A stretch of DNA of 64,000 bases, from NCBI RefSeq assembly GCF_014287955.1, contig NZ_JACOPD010000001.1, positions 310,001 to 374,000 on the forward strand, read 5' to 3'. A program made the translations under genes and the position numbers. This document shows, piece after piece, positions 17,231 through 25,292 of this stretch (within the stretch, counting starts at the first letter, position 1; each line of letters starts with the position of its first letter). This stretch comes from Lachnospira hominis (ex Liu et al. 2021) (GTDB lineage Bacteria > Bacillota > Clostridia > Lachnospirales > Lachnospiraceae). Below the pieces are notes generated by a model. It was not told the DNA's origin. It worked only from the letters and a program-made list of their open reading frames with translations, and did not search any database.

Positions 17231-17256
17231 TTTCTGCACCTCTTTCTTGTAAACAT

Positions 17257-17292
17257 AAAAAATCGCACCAAACATTCAATGTCCAGTGCGAT
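17257..17292 (-). terminator. Terminator hairpin in the leader of the GNAT genes
   Basis: On the minus strand ATCGCAC (17286-17292) pairs with GTGCGAT (17262-17268), followed by six T residues. It sits between the promoter and the GNAT start codon, after the leader ORF, so it is placed to act as an attenuator. Confidence 0.7.
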
Positions 17293-17368
17293 AAATCCAA
17301 TTTAATAAGATGCAATGTATGTAAAATCTTCTCTTATATTCTGGTTTTATGCACTAGACTAAAAGACC

Positions 17369-17410
17369 TACACGCTATAACCTAATGCACTACCCTTGCA
17401 TGTTTATAGC
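17369..17410 (-). promoter_or_regulatory. Stem-loop overlapping the end of the leader ORF
   Basis: GCTATAA and TTATAGC form the outer stem and ATGCA with TGCAT an inner one. The 5' arm contains the leader ORF stop codon. A ribosome held on the leader would block this stem, which is the arrangement expected for translation-coupled antitermination. Confidence 0.5.
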
Positions 17411-17466
17411 CGTGTACGTCCGTAATACATGTACATATAATGTCTTGAATATAAGTTCTGATTCAT
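17404..17466 (-). CDS. Leader peptide of 20 residues upstream of the GNAT genes
   Basis: An ORF of 20 codons plus stop, ATG at 17466, with a strong AAGGAGA ribosome binding site seven bases upstream. The peptide is rich in Tyr, Met and Arg (NLYSRHYMYMYYGRTRL). It lies 29 bases after a consensus -10 and ahead of a stem-loop and a terminator, the layout of inducible resistance genes whose expression is released when a drug stalls the leader ribosome. That the inducer is a ribosome-targeting antibiotic is inference. Confidence 0.6.
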   Translation of the reverse strand: MNQNLYSRHYMYMYYGRTRL

Positions 17467-17494
17467 GTGTATGTTCTCCTTGTTTTTATTGAAC

Positions 17495-17523
17495 AATATA
17501 ACAGTCTTGGCAATTCATGTCAA
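17495..17523 (-). promoter_or_regulatory. Promoter of the leader/GNAT transcript
   Basis: TTGACA (17518-17523) and TATATT (17495-17500) on the minus strand with 17 bases between them. It begins just past the stop codon of the GrpB-family gene. Confidence 0.75.
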
Positions 17524-17527
17524 CAAT

Positions 17528-18046
17528 CTATTTGCCATTCAAAATAATATCTATCATATCTTGCTTTCCATTAGTGTATGCTACTCTATCATCTGCATAC
17601 TTACTTTCCAGTTCTTCCTTTACCTTCTGATACTGCAAAGCCATATTCTCATTATCATTTAGATAATCTCTGAAATGAATATATTTTTTCCACTCAGTTC
17701 CATTCCACTTCACAACATGAATATGGTGTGTCCTGATATCCTTTTCCATATCACCCATTACATAAAGAAGCTGACGTTCCACATCTGAACCACGATAAAA
17801 GATTCCTTCCTTCTGTAACTGCTCATTATATGACATTATTTCCTCAAAATCAGTTACCCCAACGACAATATCAATAATCGGTTTTGCTTTAATTGCCGGT
17901 ATTGCTGTACTTCCAATATGTTGTATATCAACAGCATCATCACCTAATATAGATTTAAGTTTTTTGATTGTTTGAATCGCAGCCTCATCCCACTGTTTAT
18001 CATGTGGTTCAAGCTGCACTGTTCCTCTTTTTAATCCTAATGACAT
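17528..18046 (-). CDS. GrpB-family (UPF0157) nucleotidyltransferase-like protein
   Basis: A protein of 172 residues. The family hallmark IQHIGSTAIPAIKAKPIIDI lies at residues 41-60, where GS and the paired acidic residues form a nucleotidyltransferase-type pocket; RTHHIHVVKWNGTEW is the second conserved block. The family is widespread in Firmicutes and often sits with GNAT and NUDIX genes as here, but its substrate is not established. It lies 16 bases after the end of the NUDIX-pyrophosphatase pseudogene and may be cotranscribed with it. Confidence 0.85.
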   Translation of the reverse strand: MSLGLKRGTVQLEPHDKQWDEAAIQTIKKLKSILGDDAVDIQHIGSTAIPAIKAKPIIDIVVGVTDFEEIMSYNEQLQKEGIFYRGSDVERQLLYVMGDMEKDIRTHHIHVVKWNGTEWKKYIHFRDYLNDNENMALQYQKVKEELESKYADDRVAYTNGKQDMIDIILNGK

Positions 18047-18062
18047 AGCAATCTCCTTAATA

Positions 18063-18818
18063 TTACATCACAATTTCACTATCAAAATATTGCTCCTGAA
18101 AATAAATCTGCTGCCTAATCTCATCTTTTGAAAACATCATTCCGTCAGGTACAACTACCCATTTTTCTTCTACATCATCTTTTCTATGAACAATAGCAAT
18201 AATTTTACCTGTAAACTTGCCTACTGGTTCATTTACACCTAATATCTAAGCGTCCTGCTCTTCATCTGATGCCATAACTCCTTCAATGTAACCATAATTT
18301 ATTGGATAATACATATCCTTATATTCAGGATGATAACTTCCTAATGGTCTATCGACCGTGACAGTTACTGTTGCTCCGATTATAGAATTATTTTTTACCC
18401 GTAAATACTTTTCTATCAATTTCGGCTGTATCAACGGATATGTCCAGTTCTCAGGCAACTCATCCATAAGCACAACTTTCTCCATCTCGCTATGTAATTC
18501 TTTCGCAAACTCTGTTATCTCTGCAAAACAAAGCAGTCCAAATGTTTCTTCACCAGTATCATTTACTCTAGTCTTACCTGTCACCGAATATACGCATATT
18601 GGTTTTATCTCAAATTTGATAGCTCCTGTTTCTTCCTGCAACTCTCTTTTAGCAGTTTCAAGAATATTTTCCCCAGCTTCTCTATGCCCTCCCGGCACTT
18701 CATATGTATCTCTTTCTTTATGCTTGCAAAATACCCACTTGCCGTTACTCTGTGAGATAATTACTGCAAATTTCAGTAATGAATCATCTACTGTATCATA
18801 AAATTTAACTTCTAACAT
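18063..18818 (-). pseudogene. NUDIX - inorganic pyrophosphatase-like fusion, split by an amber codon
   Basis: The first 190 codons encode a NUDIX domain (GGHREAGENILETAKRELQE, complete box) followed by the start of a pyrophosphatase-like domain (VTVTVDRPLGSYHPEYKDMY, then INYGYIEG). The frame stops at TAG (18246-18248) after EEQDA. Downstream the same frame continues ILGVNEPVGKFTGKIIAIVH and on to a proper end at 18063, with no further lesion. One substitution (Tyr codon to TAG) thus splits a fusion protein of about 251 residues. The NUDIX half may still be made. Confidence 0.8.
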
Positions 18819-18852
18819 ATTTCTTCTCCATCGACACCTATAATCTCATCTT

Positions 18853-19335
18853 CTAAATTTGCTTTGAAACAAAATGTACAATTTCCTTCTTTGGTTCAAG
18901 AATATAAGGTACCAACTCCTGCGGATATACCTTTACATCATTCTTTAAATCCTCAAGTGGAACCCAACAAAAATCTAAATCAATCCTTTTGTCATCCAGA
19001 CCATCATAACCATGAAATACTCCATCTAAAGGAATATCATAATTAACGAGATGTACATTATAATATAAACATATCTGATGACATGGTCTTTTACCCCATG
19101 GAAAATATATTTCACCAATCGCCAGCAGATTATCTACCTCTATTTTAGTGTGAAGTTCTTCTTCAAATTCCCGCTTCAAAGTTTCTATACTTGTTTCCAT
19201 TGCTGATACATGTCCACCTATAATGGAATAATCATCATTCTTAGGACGCTGTAATAGAATTTTTCCATTGCGTATCAATATTCCACCAACTCTGTATGAA
19301 AATACAAAATCATCATTCTTAAATAAAATATCCAC
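18853..19335 (-). CDS. NUDIX hydrolase, paralogue of the gene at 4857
   Basis: A protein of 160 residues beginning with GTG behind AAGGAG. The Nudix box GHVSAMETSIETLKREFEEEL is complete. It differs from the product of 4857-5339 at only a modest number of positions over its full length, including the identical ends (DILFKNDDFVFSYRVGGIL; EIVHFVSKQI). It lies within a series of NUDIX genes reading the same way and is probably in the operon with the NUDIX genes at 19362 and 18063. Confidence 0.85.
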   Translation of the reverse strand: MDILFKNDDFVFSYRVGGILIRNGKILLQRPKNDDYSIIGGHVSAMETSIETLKREFEEELHTKIEVDNLLAIGEIYFPWGKRPCHQICLYYNVHLVNYDIPLDGVFHGYDGLDDKRIDLDFCWVPLEDLKNDVKVYPQELVPYILEPKKEIVHFVSKQI

Positions 19336-19361
19336 TTAAAACTCCTTTGCATTTATTTAAA

Positions 19362-19814
19362 CTATTTCAACTCTTCTATCCATTTGCCATTTTCTTCAAA
19401 AAAGAAATACTCACTAATATTGTCATTTAAAAATACTTCCAACATCTTATCCATTCCATAAGCAAGTTTTCTCTGCTTCATTTCATCTAATGTCAGCCAG
19501 AATACATCCCCTTCTTCAGACGAAGTAACTATTCCTTCAAACTTATCTGTCTTATACAATAACACTATATATCTTGTTTCCTCATCCTTCATCCAGTCTT
19601 TTATCCCACAAAGTTTTGGTTCTGAAATTTTCAATCCAGTTTCTTCCCACACTTCGCGTATCACAGCATCTGTAAATGATTCTCCTCTTTCCACATGTCC
19701 TCCCGGAAATGTTATTCCAGAGTAATCATCATCCGTCTTATCTTGGACAAGTATCCTATTTTCACTAAACACCATACACATATTAGTCATTATCACTTTT
19801 TCTGTTCTTGCCAT
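19362..19814 (-). CDS. NUDIX hydrolase, 8-oxo-dGTP diphosphatase-like
   Basis: A protein of 150 residues. The box GGHVERGESFTDAVIREVWE with EETGL is a textbook Nudix signature at residues 38-61. The N-terminal strand MCMVFSENRILVQDK and the pattern of the C-terminal half resemble MutT-like sanitising enzymes, but the substrate is not certain. It lies 11 bases downstream of the P-loop kinase gene and 26 bases upstream of the next NUDIX gene, so the group is one operon. Confidence 0.85.
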   Translation of the reverse strand: MARTEKVIMTNMCMVFSENRILVQDKTDDDYSGITFPGGHVERGESFTDAVIREVWEETGLKISEPKLCGIKDWMKDEETRYIVLLYKTDKFEGIVTSSEEGDVFWLTLDEMKQRKLAYGMDKMLEVFLNDNISEYFFFEENGKWIEELK

Positions 19815-19825
19815 TCGTAATACCC

Positions 19826-20326
19826 TTATCCTTCATTTGCTGAATCCATATATATCATTTCAACAATACTGTCTGCATCAATATCAGATGTAATAATTTT
19901 TTCATTAAAAACTGATGAAAAATCCTTTTCTCTCCACCATCTACGCATATCTTCTTCACCAAATTCCTGTTTTTTATCTCTTGTATTATGCCGCCTGACC
20001 GTCTCTTCAAATGGTATATCAAAATAGTACGCATATATATCCATTCCATACAATTCATTTGCCGTTTTGAACAAAGGACTATACCACTCATCATACATGA
20101 TGCCCTCTAAAATAACCACATCACAATGCTCATACCCATATTTCATAAGTTCTATCATAAGTGGTAATGCCTTAGTATCAACGCCATCTTTAACCCACAA
20201 GATATTTCTCCTAATCTCATCTTGTGAAATCATCATTGTATTATATCCAAATTTCTTTTGCAACGCTCTAGCTACTGTTGTTTTTCCACTTCCAGAGTTA
20301 CCTCTTAATATGATTATCTTTTTCAT
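19826..20326 (-). CDS. P-loop kinase-like protein (zeta toxin/uridine kinase type fold)
   Basis: A protein of 166 residues. IIILRGNSGSGKTTVARAL at the N-terminus is the Walker A loop. DVVILEGIMYDEWYSPLF supplies the Walker B-like strand, and EETVRRHNTRDKKQEFGEED looks like the lid. The size and layout fit small-molecule or nucleotide kinases of the zeta/AAA_33 group. Without an antitoxin partner a toxin role is unlikely; a kinase acting with the NUDIX enzymes downstream is more plausible. First gene of its operon, with GGAG upstream of the ATG. Confidence 0.7.
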   Translation of the reverse strand: MKKIIILRGNSGSGKTTVARALQKKFGYNTMMISQDEIRRNILWVKDGVDTKALPLMIELMKYGYEHCDVVILEGIMYDEWYSPLFKTANELYGMDIYAYYFDIPFEETVRRHNTRDKKQEFGEEDMRRWWREKDFSSVFNEKIITSDIDADSIVEMIYMDSANEG

Positions 20327-20355
20327 AATTTCTCCTTAACCTTGCTATTACTCTC

Positions 20356-20452
20356 CCCACAAATAGAGCCAAACTAGAGCCATTTGATAAAACAAATGCC
20401 GGAAGCCCGCATAAATACAAGCTTTCGGCATTTCAATCCGTTATTCAAACTC
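20356..20452. repeat. Island end repeat with guaA-type attachment core (copy 1)
   Basis: Paired motif AGAGCCAAACTAGAGCCA at 20365-20382, a hairpin (AAATGCCGGAAGC 20394-20406 with GCTTTCGGCATTT 20421-20433) and TTATTCAAACTC at 20441-20452. The whole 97-base block recurs almost unchanged at 45604-45699. The last 12 bases equal the 3' end of guaA at 59797-59808. It is interpreted as a former right end and attachment site of an integrative element; the hairpin also serves as a bidirectional terminator. Confidence 0.75.
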
Positions 20453-20606
20453 GATTTCGGCAACTATATATTGTATCTAATCAAATTATAAACATCTATA
20501 TTTGGTATGATTATTCTTAAAATTCTACATATTCTTTGCCGTTTCGGAACTTTTTGCAAGCATTTTGCAATCACTACAAGTTTCGTTATTTTCAAAATGT
20601 CATTGT

Positions 20607-21173
20607 TTATGGTTTATAGTAATATTTTTTTGCATCTGCCATTGTATTTACCATAAAATCTTCATTATTCAATGCTGATATAATAACGCTCTTAGTGCAT
20701 GGAATATGCAATGTAGCTACCGAGGACATATTATCACGAAAAGCCGGCAACTTATCCCACAAATCTTTAATTTGCTTCTTAAAATTTCCATTACTATCAA
20801 CTATATCTGACTTCTTGTCGTAATCTGGATAAATTACAATTACCGGTAAACCTTTTGTACCTATTCCATAATTCATTTCCTCCCTCAATACATGACTATT
20901 GGCAGTAATGGAACTTAAAAATAAAATAATGTTCTTAGAATTGTCAAGCCTTGTATGAAGTCTAGGCTTAAGAGTCTTTTCCCAATCACTACCATCTCGC
21001 ACATTATATGTCTTATCATGTGCATCATTAAAGGGAAAACTATTATCCTCCCCTTTCCACATTCTTAGCATATTGTAGTAAACAAAATCATGTGTTGAAT
21101 TTGCCCCTAAATTACTTTCGCTAAATGGTTCCGAAACATAAAACGCACTATAATTTGCATTTTGATATGACAT
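20607..21173 (-). CDS. thsB: Thoeris ThsB-like TIR protein
   Basis: A protein of 188 residues of the Thoeris TIR type (TIR_2/MTH538-like). It starts SAFYVSEPF, continues DFVYYNMLRMWKGEDNSFPF and LKPRLHTRLDNSKNIILFLS, and has the catalytic-glutamate segment HVLREEMNYGIGTKGLPVIV. In Thoeris the TIR enzyme senses infection and makes a nucleotide signal from NAD. The upstream gene encodes two membrane spans plus a macro-like domain, the effector of type II Thoeris. The two genes are 17 bases apart in that order. Confidence 0.8.
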   Translation of the reverse strand: MSYQNANYSAFYVSEPFSESNLGANSTHDFVYYNMLRMWKGEDNSFPFNDAHDKTYNVRDGSDWEKTLKPRLHTRLDNSKNIILFLSSITANSHVLREEMNYGIGTKGLPVIVIYPDYDKKSDIVDSNGNFKKQIKDLWDKLPAFRDNMSSVATLHIPCTKSVIISALNNEDFMVNTMADAKKYYYKP

Positions 21174-21190
21174 ATTAAATTCCTCCTTTA

Positions 21191-22084
21191 CTATATGTCT
21201 AATGTTACTTTATCTTTATCTCCTTTATATATAACAACATCAACTTCTCCATGTATTTTATCTCCATACAATTGAAATAACGATGTTATTACTCTCAGTG
21301 AATCATTATGTGACAATCCTGCTCTCGAAAGGTTTGTTCCCATCAATGGAATTACCAATCTATGCCCTTGACCATGTTGATCGTAAAAATTAAGAAGTGA
21401 CTTTATGCACATTTCTAAATCATCGACAGAAGTATGAGCGATATTATCTTTATCGTATTCCGAAATTGCAAGTAACAAAAAGGTACTATTGTTATTTCCC
21501 CTAATCATCGCCACTGTACCTAACTCATATACTTCTCTTTTCCCACGTTCCTTATCTTCGTCAGCAATAATACTTTTGGGCGCTAAATTTTGCATTTCCA
21601 AGCAATTATGTATCTTGTTGTCTATTTCTTCTATAGTAAATCCCTTATTAACCATTTTTTTTATCCATCTTCCATGTAACGAATTAGGTGATACCAATGG
21701 CTTTGAACATGTTGATATATCTTCATCTACAATAGTGTCAAAACATGAATTAACTGGAATTACAAATAACTTTTCTTCCTTGTTCCTTTTGTCAAACCCA
21801 TCTTTCATAATATCAGAATAACATACTTTTATTTTCCCAGATGGACTTTCCCAAATTGTCTTTGTTCTCTTAAAAATACACGTCCATAGGATTGCAAGTA
21901 TGAGTGCAAGCACACATAATAATATTATTATCACACATTTATATTGCGTTGACGTAATGCGTATATCATCCCAAGTCCAAAACAAAAAGAAAAGCGATAA
22001 TATACTTGCAAATGTGCCAATACACTTCATCCACGTTTTACCTATGAACTCCAAATTTTGTTTTATCACATTCACTTTGTTCAT
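21191..22084 (-). CDS. thsA: Thoeris type II ThsA-like membrane/macro effector (DUF6430-like)
   Basis: A protein of 297 residues. Two membrane spans lie at about residues 20-40 (IGTFASILSLFFLFWTW) and 49-70 (CVIIILLCVLALILAILW). They are followed by a macro-type domain beginning KIKVCYSDIMKDGF and continuing LFVIPVNSCFDTIVDEDIS and SLHGRWIKKM. In type II Thoeris the macro domain binds the signal made by ThsB and the membrane part then damages the cell membrane, stopping phage growth. It overlaps neither neighbour and lies 26 bases downstream of the TOPRIM gene, so all four genes at 20.6-24.0 kb may share one transcript. Confidence 0.8.
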   Translation of the reverse strand: MNKVNVIKQNLEFIGKTWMKCIGTFASILSLFFLFWTWDDIRITSTQYKCVIIILLCVLALILAILWTCIFKRTKTIWESPSGKIKVCYSDIMKDGFDKRNKEEKLFVIPVNSCFDTIVDEDISTCSKPLVSPNSLHGRWIKKMVNKGFTIEEIDNKIHNCLEMQNLAPKSIIADEDKERGKREVYELGTVAMIRGNNNSTFLLLAISEYDKDNIAHTSVDDLEMCIKSLLNFYDQHGQGHRLVIPLMGTNLSRAGLSHNDSLRVITSLFQLYGDKIHGEVDVVIYKGDKDKVTLDI

Positions 22085-22110
22085 AATATAACTTTTGTAC
22101 TCTCCTTATA

Positions 22111-22746
22111 CTACTCTATTTGTTCATTAATCTCCTCAATCCACCCACTGTCATCACTCTCAAACAGCTTTATGAACTTTCCAAAATTACTGCTTCCAGT
22201 AACAGAATCATCCGAATCCAGTTTTCTCACTCGTTGACTCATATCCTTGTAATTCTCCGCAGTAACATGTTCCATAACTTTCTGAATCTGGTCTGCTCTA
22301 CCTTTGTAATTCTCTACTCCGGTATATTCCTTTATCAAGGGAGCATTCACTGGTTTTGCCGGAGATTTCAGTTTTTCATCGGCCCAGTGCTTAGATATAA
22401 TCTGCATCGTACAAGGATTACCAAACATAATCACTTCATTCGCTGCACTATCCACACCATGAAACTCATTGATTTTGCGTTTAATGTCCTCATACTGCTC
22501 GTGAGGTTTCTTTTCCGTATCACAGAACACAAGCACAAGTTCATCTGCTCCATTTTGATATCGATCCTGATACCTCGCCGGGATATTACCATTTCCATCG
22601 GCATTTACCAATGAAATATCATATTGCTCGTTCCATACTTTTAAATTCTTTAATCGATTTAGATACTCATATTCCTCATTACCTTCACAAATAATACAGA
22701 TTTTATGGTTATCAAAAAACCTAGGGAGCTTATTTGGCATCGGCAT
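22111..22746 (-). CDS. TOPRIM/RloB-like protein, partner of the AAA ATPase
   Basis: A protein of about 211 residues. KICIICEGNEEYEYLNRLKN is the glutamate-bearing first motif of a TOPRIM or RloB-type fold, and ELVLVFCDTEKKP is the acidic second motif. Pairs of an AAA-15-type ATPase with such a protein occur in AbiL-like and PARIS-like anti-phage systems. The start codon overlaps the stop of the ATPase gene (TGATG), so the two are translationally coupled. Which of the known pairs it belongs to cannot be settled by eye. Confidence 0.6.
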   Translation of the reverse strand: MPMPNKLPRFFDNHKICIICEGNEEYEYLNRLKNLKVWNEQYDISLVNADGNGNIPARYQDRYQNGADELVLVFCDTEKKPHEQYEDIKRKINEFHGVDSAANEVIMFGNPCTMQIISKHWADEKLKSPAKPVNAPLIKEYTGVENYKGRADQIQKVMEHVTAENYKDMSQRVRKLDSDDSVTGSSNFGKFIKLFESDDSGWIEEINEQIE

Positions 22747-24008
22747 CACCCCCCCTTTACACCGCTTTTAATGCTAAGCAAAGAGTTAATCAATTCTGGA
22801 TCAGGTAAAGCTCCAAGTGCACCTTTCCTATATTTTTCCATAACATCTGTCGTATCTCGTACGCCCTGCTGTGCTGTAAAATCTGCAAGTGAATATACAT
22901 ACACACCTTCTTCATCCTTATGAACAAACCAAATCTGCTCCTTTCGAAACATTCTCTTGCAATCCATAAGATTTATATCATGTACTGTAAATATCATCTG
23001 TGCACTTGTATTTAATTCATTATTAAACATCGCAACAATCGCCCTGGTAAGCTTAAAATGAATACTGCTATCCAACTCATCCACGACTAAAATCCTGCCT
23101 TGTTCAAGTGCTTCAATTACATAGCTGGCAATAGCTGCAATCTTCTTTGTTCCTGTGGAGTCAAACATCATACTTGGCACATGGACTCCTTTATAAGTAG
23201 AAACCAATCTGATTTGATCCATAATGTTCTCTGGAATATCAAGCACTTTCTCATCTGGCTTTTCGTCACCTTCACCAGTTTTCAGCTGTATCTTATCCAT
23301 ATCCACATATTCAAAATTATCCATATATAAGTCTGCATTTTTTATGAACTCAACAACCTTTTGCTGTAACTGATTCTTATTCTTCATAAGTTCAATCGTG
23401 TGCTGCATAGGTATGTTATTCATATTGATGATATCAATTTTTTCTGCAAATCCGACAAGAATCTGCTTCATCTCATTGATATGTTCGAATTTACTTGTAT
23501 CTACCACATAGCATAGCAAATTATTCTTCGATACAACTGAAATCATATTCTGAACAGATTCATCAATACACTCATATATTTCACTAACAGTATCTTTTTT
23601 TAACCAACAAACTTCCTTTTCGTTGTTGTACTGATCTTTAAATATCTCCGAAAATGACTCATATATATATTCTTCTTTTTCTGCATCATACTTAAAATCA
23701 TAAGAAAACTTTCTTCCAGATGCCATAAATGTAACACCTAACTCGCATACATCACTATCAGTAAATATATTTGGCATCAGTCCATTCTTCTTATTTAAAA
23801 GTACATTTCTTATTGCCCTAATGCACTTGATTAGACATGTTTTACCGGCATTGTTTGGTCCATATATTCCTACCGTTTTAAGGACATTAAAATTATTCTC
23901 TTTGTGAACATTTGCTCCAAATTTTTTATTTCGCATATCTGCTTTCATCGAAAATGTAATGTCATCCTCAAATGCATAACAGTTTTTTGCTCTTATCTCT
24001 ATAATCAT
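22746..24008 (-). CDS. AAA-family (AAA15/SMC-like) ATPase, probable defence ATPase
   Basis: A protein of 420 residues. The N-terminus IIEIRAKNCYAFEDDITFSM is followed by Walker A GIYGPNNAGKTCLIKCI, and the C-terminal part has the Walker B GRILVVDELDSSIHF and switch IFTVHDINLMD of ABC/SMC-type ATPases of the AAA15/AAA21 group. Typical of RloA, AbiL and PARIS sensor ATPases that hold a toxin partner until a phage trigger appears. First gene of the unit, with GGAGG before the ATG. Confidence 0.75.
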   Translation of the reverse strand: MIIEIRAKNCYAFEDDITFSMKADMRNKKFGANVHKENNFNVLKTVGIYGPNNAGKTCLIKCIRAIRNVLLNKKNGLMPNIFTDSDVCELGVTFMASGRKFSYDFKYDAEKEEYIYESFSEIFKDQYNNEKEVCWLKKDTVSEIYECIDESVQNMISVVSKNNLLCYVVDTSKFEHINEMKQILVGFAEKIDIINMNNIPMQHTIELMKNKNQLQQKVVEFIKNADLYMDNFEYVDMDKIQLKTGEGDEKPDEKVLDIPENIMDQIRLVSTYKGVHVPSMMFDSTGTKKIAAIASYVIEALEQGRILVVDELDSSIHFKLTRAIVAMFNNELNTSAQMIFTVHDINLMDCKRMFRKEQIWFVHKDEEGVYVYSLADFTAQQGVRDTTDVMEKYRKGALGALPDPELINSLLSIKSGVKGG

Positions 24009-24204
24009 GGCTCATTCCTCCAAGTCACTTTTCTTCTTTACTTATCATTATTATATCATTAATTATTTTTTATGCAACTATTTTTCACAAAAAATATTTA
24101 ATTTTACAATATATCATATAGCAAAAAGGCAGCCTTTCTACTGCCCCAAATTGTAAACCGTAACTTTCCACGCTTCTTTTTTCTTCATTTTCAGGCAAAT
24201 TAAA

Positions 24205-24335
24205 AGAAGGTACAGCCTAAATTATTCTGATGCATTATGCGTCAGATTGTTTTAGTCTGTACCTTCTGTTATTATAGTCTCGTCACTAATAAACAAAAAG
24301 CAGGAACCTCCCCGACCAAAGTTTGGTTTCCTGCT
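24205..24335. terminator. Two hairpins upstream of the ATPase gene
   Basis: AGAAGGTACAG (24205-24215) pairs with CTGTACCTTCT (24257-24267) around an inner TCTGA...TCAGA stem. A second hairpin, AGCAGGAACC (24299-24308) with GGTTTCCTGCT (24325-24335), follows. They fill the 24.06-24.39 kb gap and probably end transcripts on either strand. Confidence 0.55.
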
Positions 24336-24388
24336 TCATACACCAAAATAGGAAAATTAACATTAACCTATGAAAATCATTACTCCAC

Positions 24389-24475
24389 CCACAAATAGAG
24401 CCAAACTAGAGCCATTTGAAAAAACAAATGCCGGAAGCCCTCATAAATACAGGCTTTCGGCATTTTAATCCGTTA
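24389..24475. repeat. Island end repeat (copy 2), attachment core lost
   Basis: Same structure as the blocks at 20356 and 45604: AGAGCCAAACTAGAGCCA at 24397-24414 and the AAATGCCGGAAGC hairpin. After AATCCGTTA the sequence diverges (CTATG instead of TTCAAACTC). A decayed right end of an integrated element. Confidence 0.7.
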
Positions 24476-24500
24476 CTATGAAATACCTTTGTATATTCCG

Positions 24501-24782
24501 CTACAAATTGAACAAATCCGCGTGTGTTCCGGTATCAACTAAAGTCAATGTTAGAACATCATTCTCCTTCAGATAAATCAATAACCAATCCGGCTGAATG
24601 TGACATTCCCTGAACCCCTGGTATTTCCCTTTTAGTTCATGGTCACGATATTTCTCTTCGAGAGGAATATCATTCTGCAGCATCGTAATAACTTTATCTA
24701 AAAGTTTCAAATCCAAGCCTCGTTTCTTTGCCAGCTTGAGACTTTTCTTAAATTTCCCGGTTAGTATTAATTCATATTGCAT
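24501..24782 (-). CDS. YafQ/RelE-type mRNA interferase toxin
   Basis: A protein of 93 residues with the YafQ-family pattern: ILTGKFKKSLKLAKKRGLDL, YRDHELKGKYQGFRECHI, PDWLLIYLKENDVLTL and a terminal GTHADLF. The basic His and Arg residues in HELKG and ECHIQPDW are those used by the family for ribosome-dependent mRNA cleavage. The ATG at 24782 shares a base with the antitoxin stop codon (TGATG), so translation is coupled. An adjoining TTG at 24785 is the less likely start. Confidence 0.85.
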   Translation of the reverse strand: MQYELILTGKFKKSLKLAKKRGLDLKLLDKVITMLQNDIPLEEKYRDHELKGKYQGFRECHIQPDWLLIYLKENDVLTLTLVDTGTHADLFNL

Positions 24783-25051
24783 CAATCAATATCCTCCAAA
24801 GCCTCTGAAAAGCTAGCGTATCTCTTTGTATTAGGATCTTTGCTGATTCTCTTTGCTTCTTCCATTGCCTCTAATACTTCCGGCTTATACTGTGGCAATT
24901 CAACACTAAAAGGAAGTCCTCCTCTTAATACACACTGTTTCAAGAATATATTCATTGCACCGGACATATCCATTCCTAACTGTGAGAAAAGTTCACTTGC
25001 CTGTTTCTTTAAATTTTCATCTATTCTTACTTGTGTAGGTACTGTAGCCAT
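24782..25051 (-). CDS. RelB/DinJ-family antitoxin
   Basis: A protein of 89 residues. VPTQVRIDENLKKQASELFS is the ribbon-helix-helix DNA-binding start of RelB/DinJ antitoxins, followed by GMDMSGAMNIFLKQCVLRGG and the standard PF-S-E segment. The C-terminal half should wrap the YafQ toxin. It is the first gene of the pair, with GGAGG before the ATG, and is preceded by a near-consensus promoter, which the complex probably represses. Confidence 0.88.
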   Translation of the reverse strand: MATVPTQVRIDENLKKQASELFSQLGMDMSGAMNIFLKQCVLRGGLPFSVELPQYKPEVLEAMEEAKRISKDPNTKRYASFSEALEDID

Positions 25052-25108
25052 AAAATCGCCTCCATCTCAAAATACAATAATAATATTATATGCACCTCTT
25101 ATAATTAT

Positions 25109-25136
25109 ATTATACCGTTTTAATTTACATTGTCAA
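25109..25136 (-). promoter_or_regulatory. Promoter of the toxin-antitoxin operon
   Basis: TTGACA (25131-25136) and TATAAT (25109-25114) on the minus strand, 16 bases apart. AT-rich dyad sequence (ATAATATAATTATA) overlaps the -10 and is a likely operator. Confidence 0.75.
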
Positions 25137-25292
25137 TCATTTGTATTGTTTTTGAAAATATAATTTACAGGGGATTTCTTCAAATAGTAACCGTTCTCCT
25201 AAAAATTTCCCATTACAATCCTTGTAGTCTACTCTTGTGTCATTGCAGTTTAATTCCTTAATCTAATTTATGAAACTATTGTCCACATTTAC

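Noticed and set aside
19826-20326. The P-loop kinase considered as a zeta-type toxin.
   Set aside because: No epsilon-like antitoxin neighbour; it lies at the head of a NUDIX operon.
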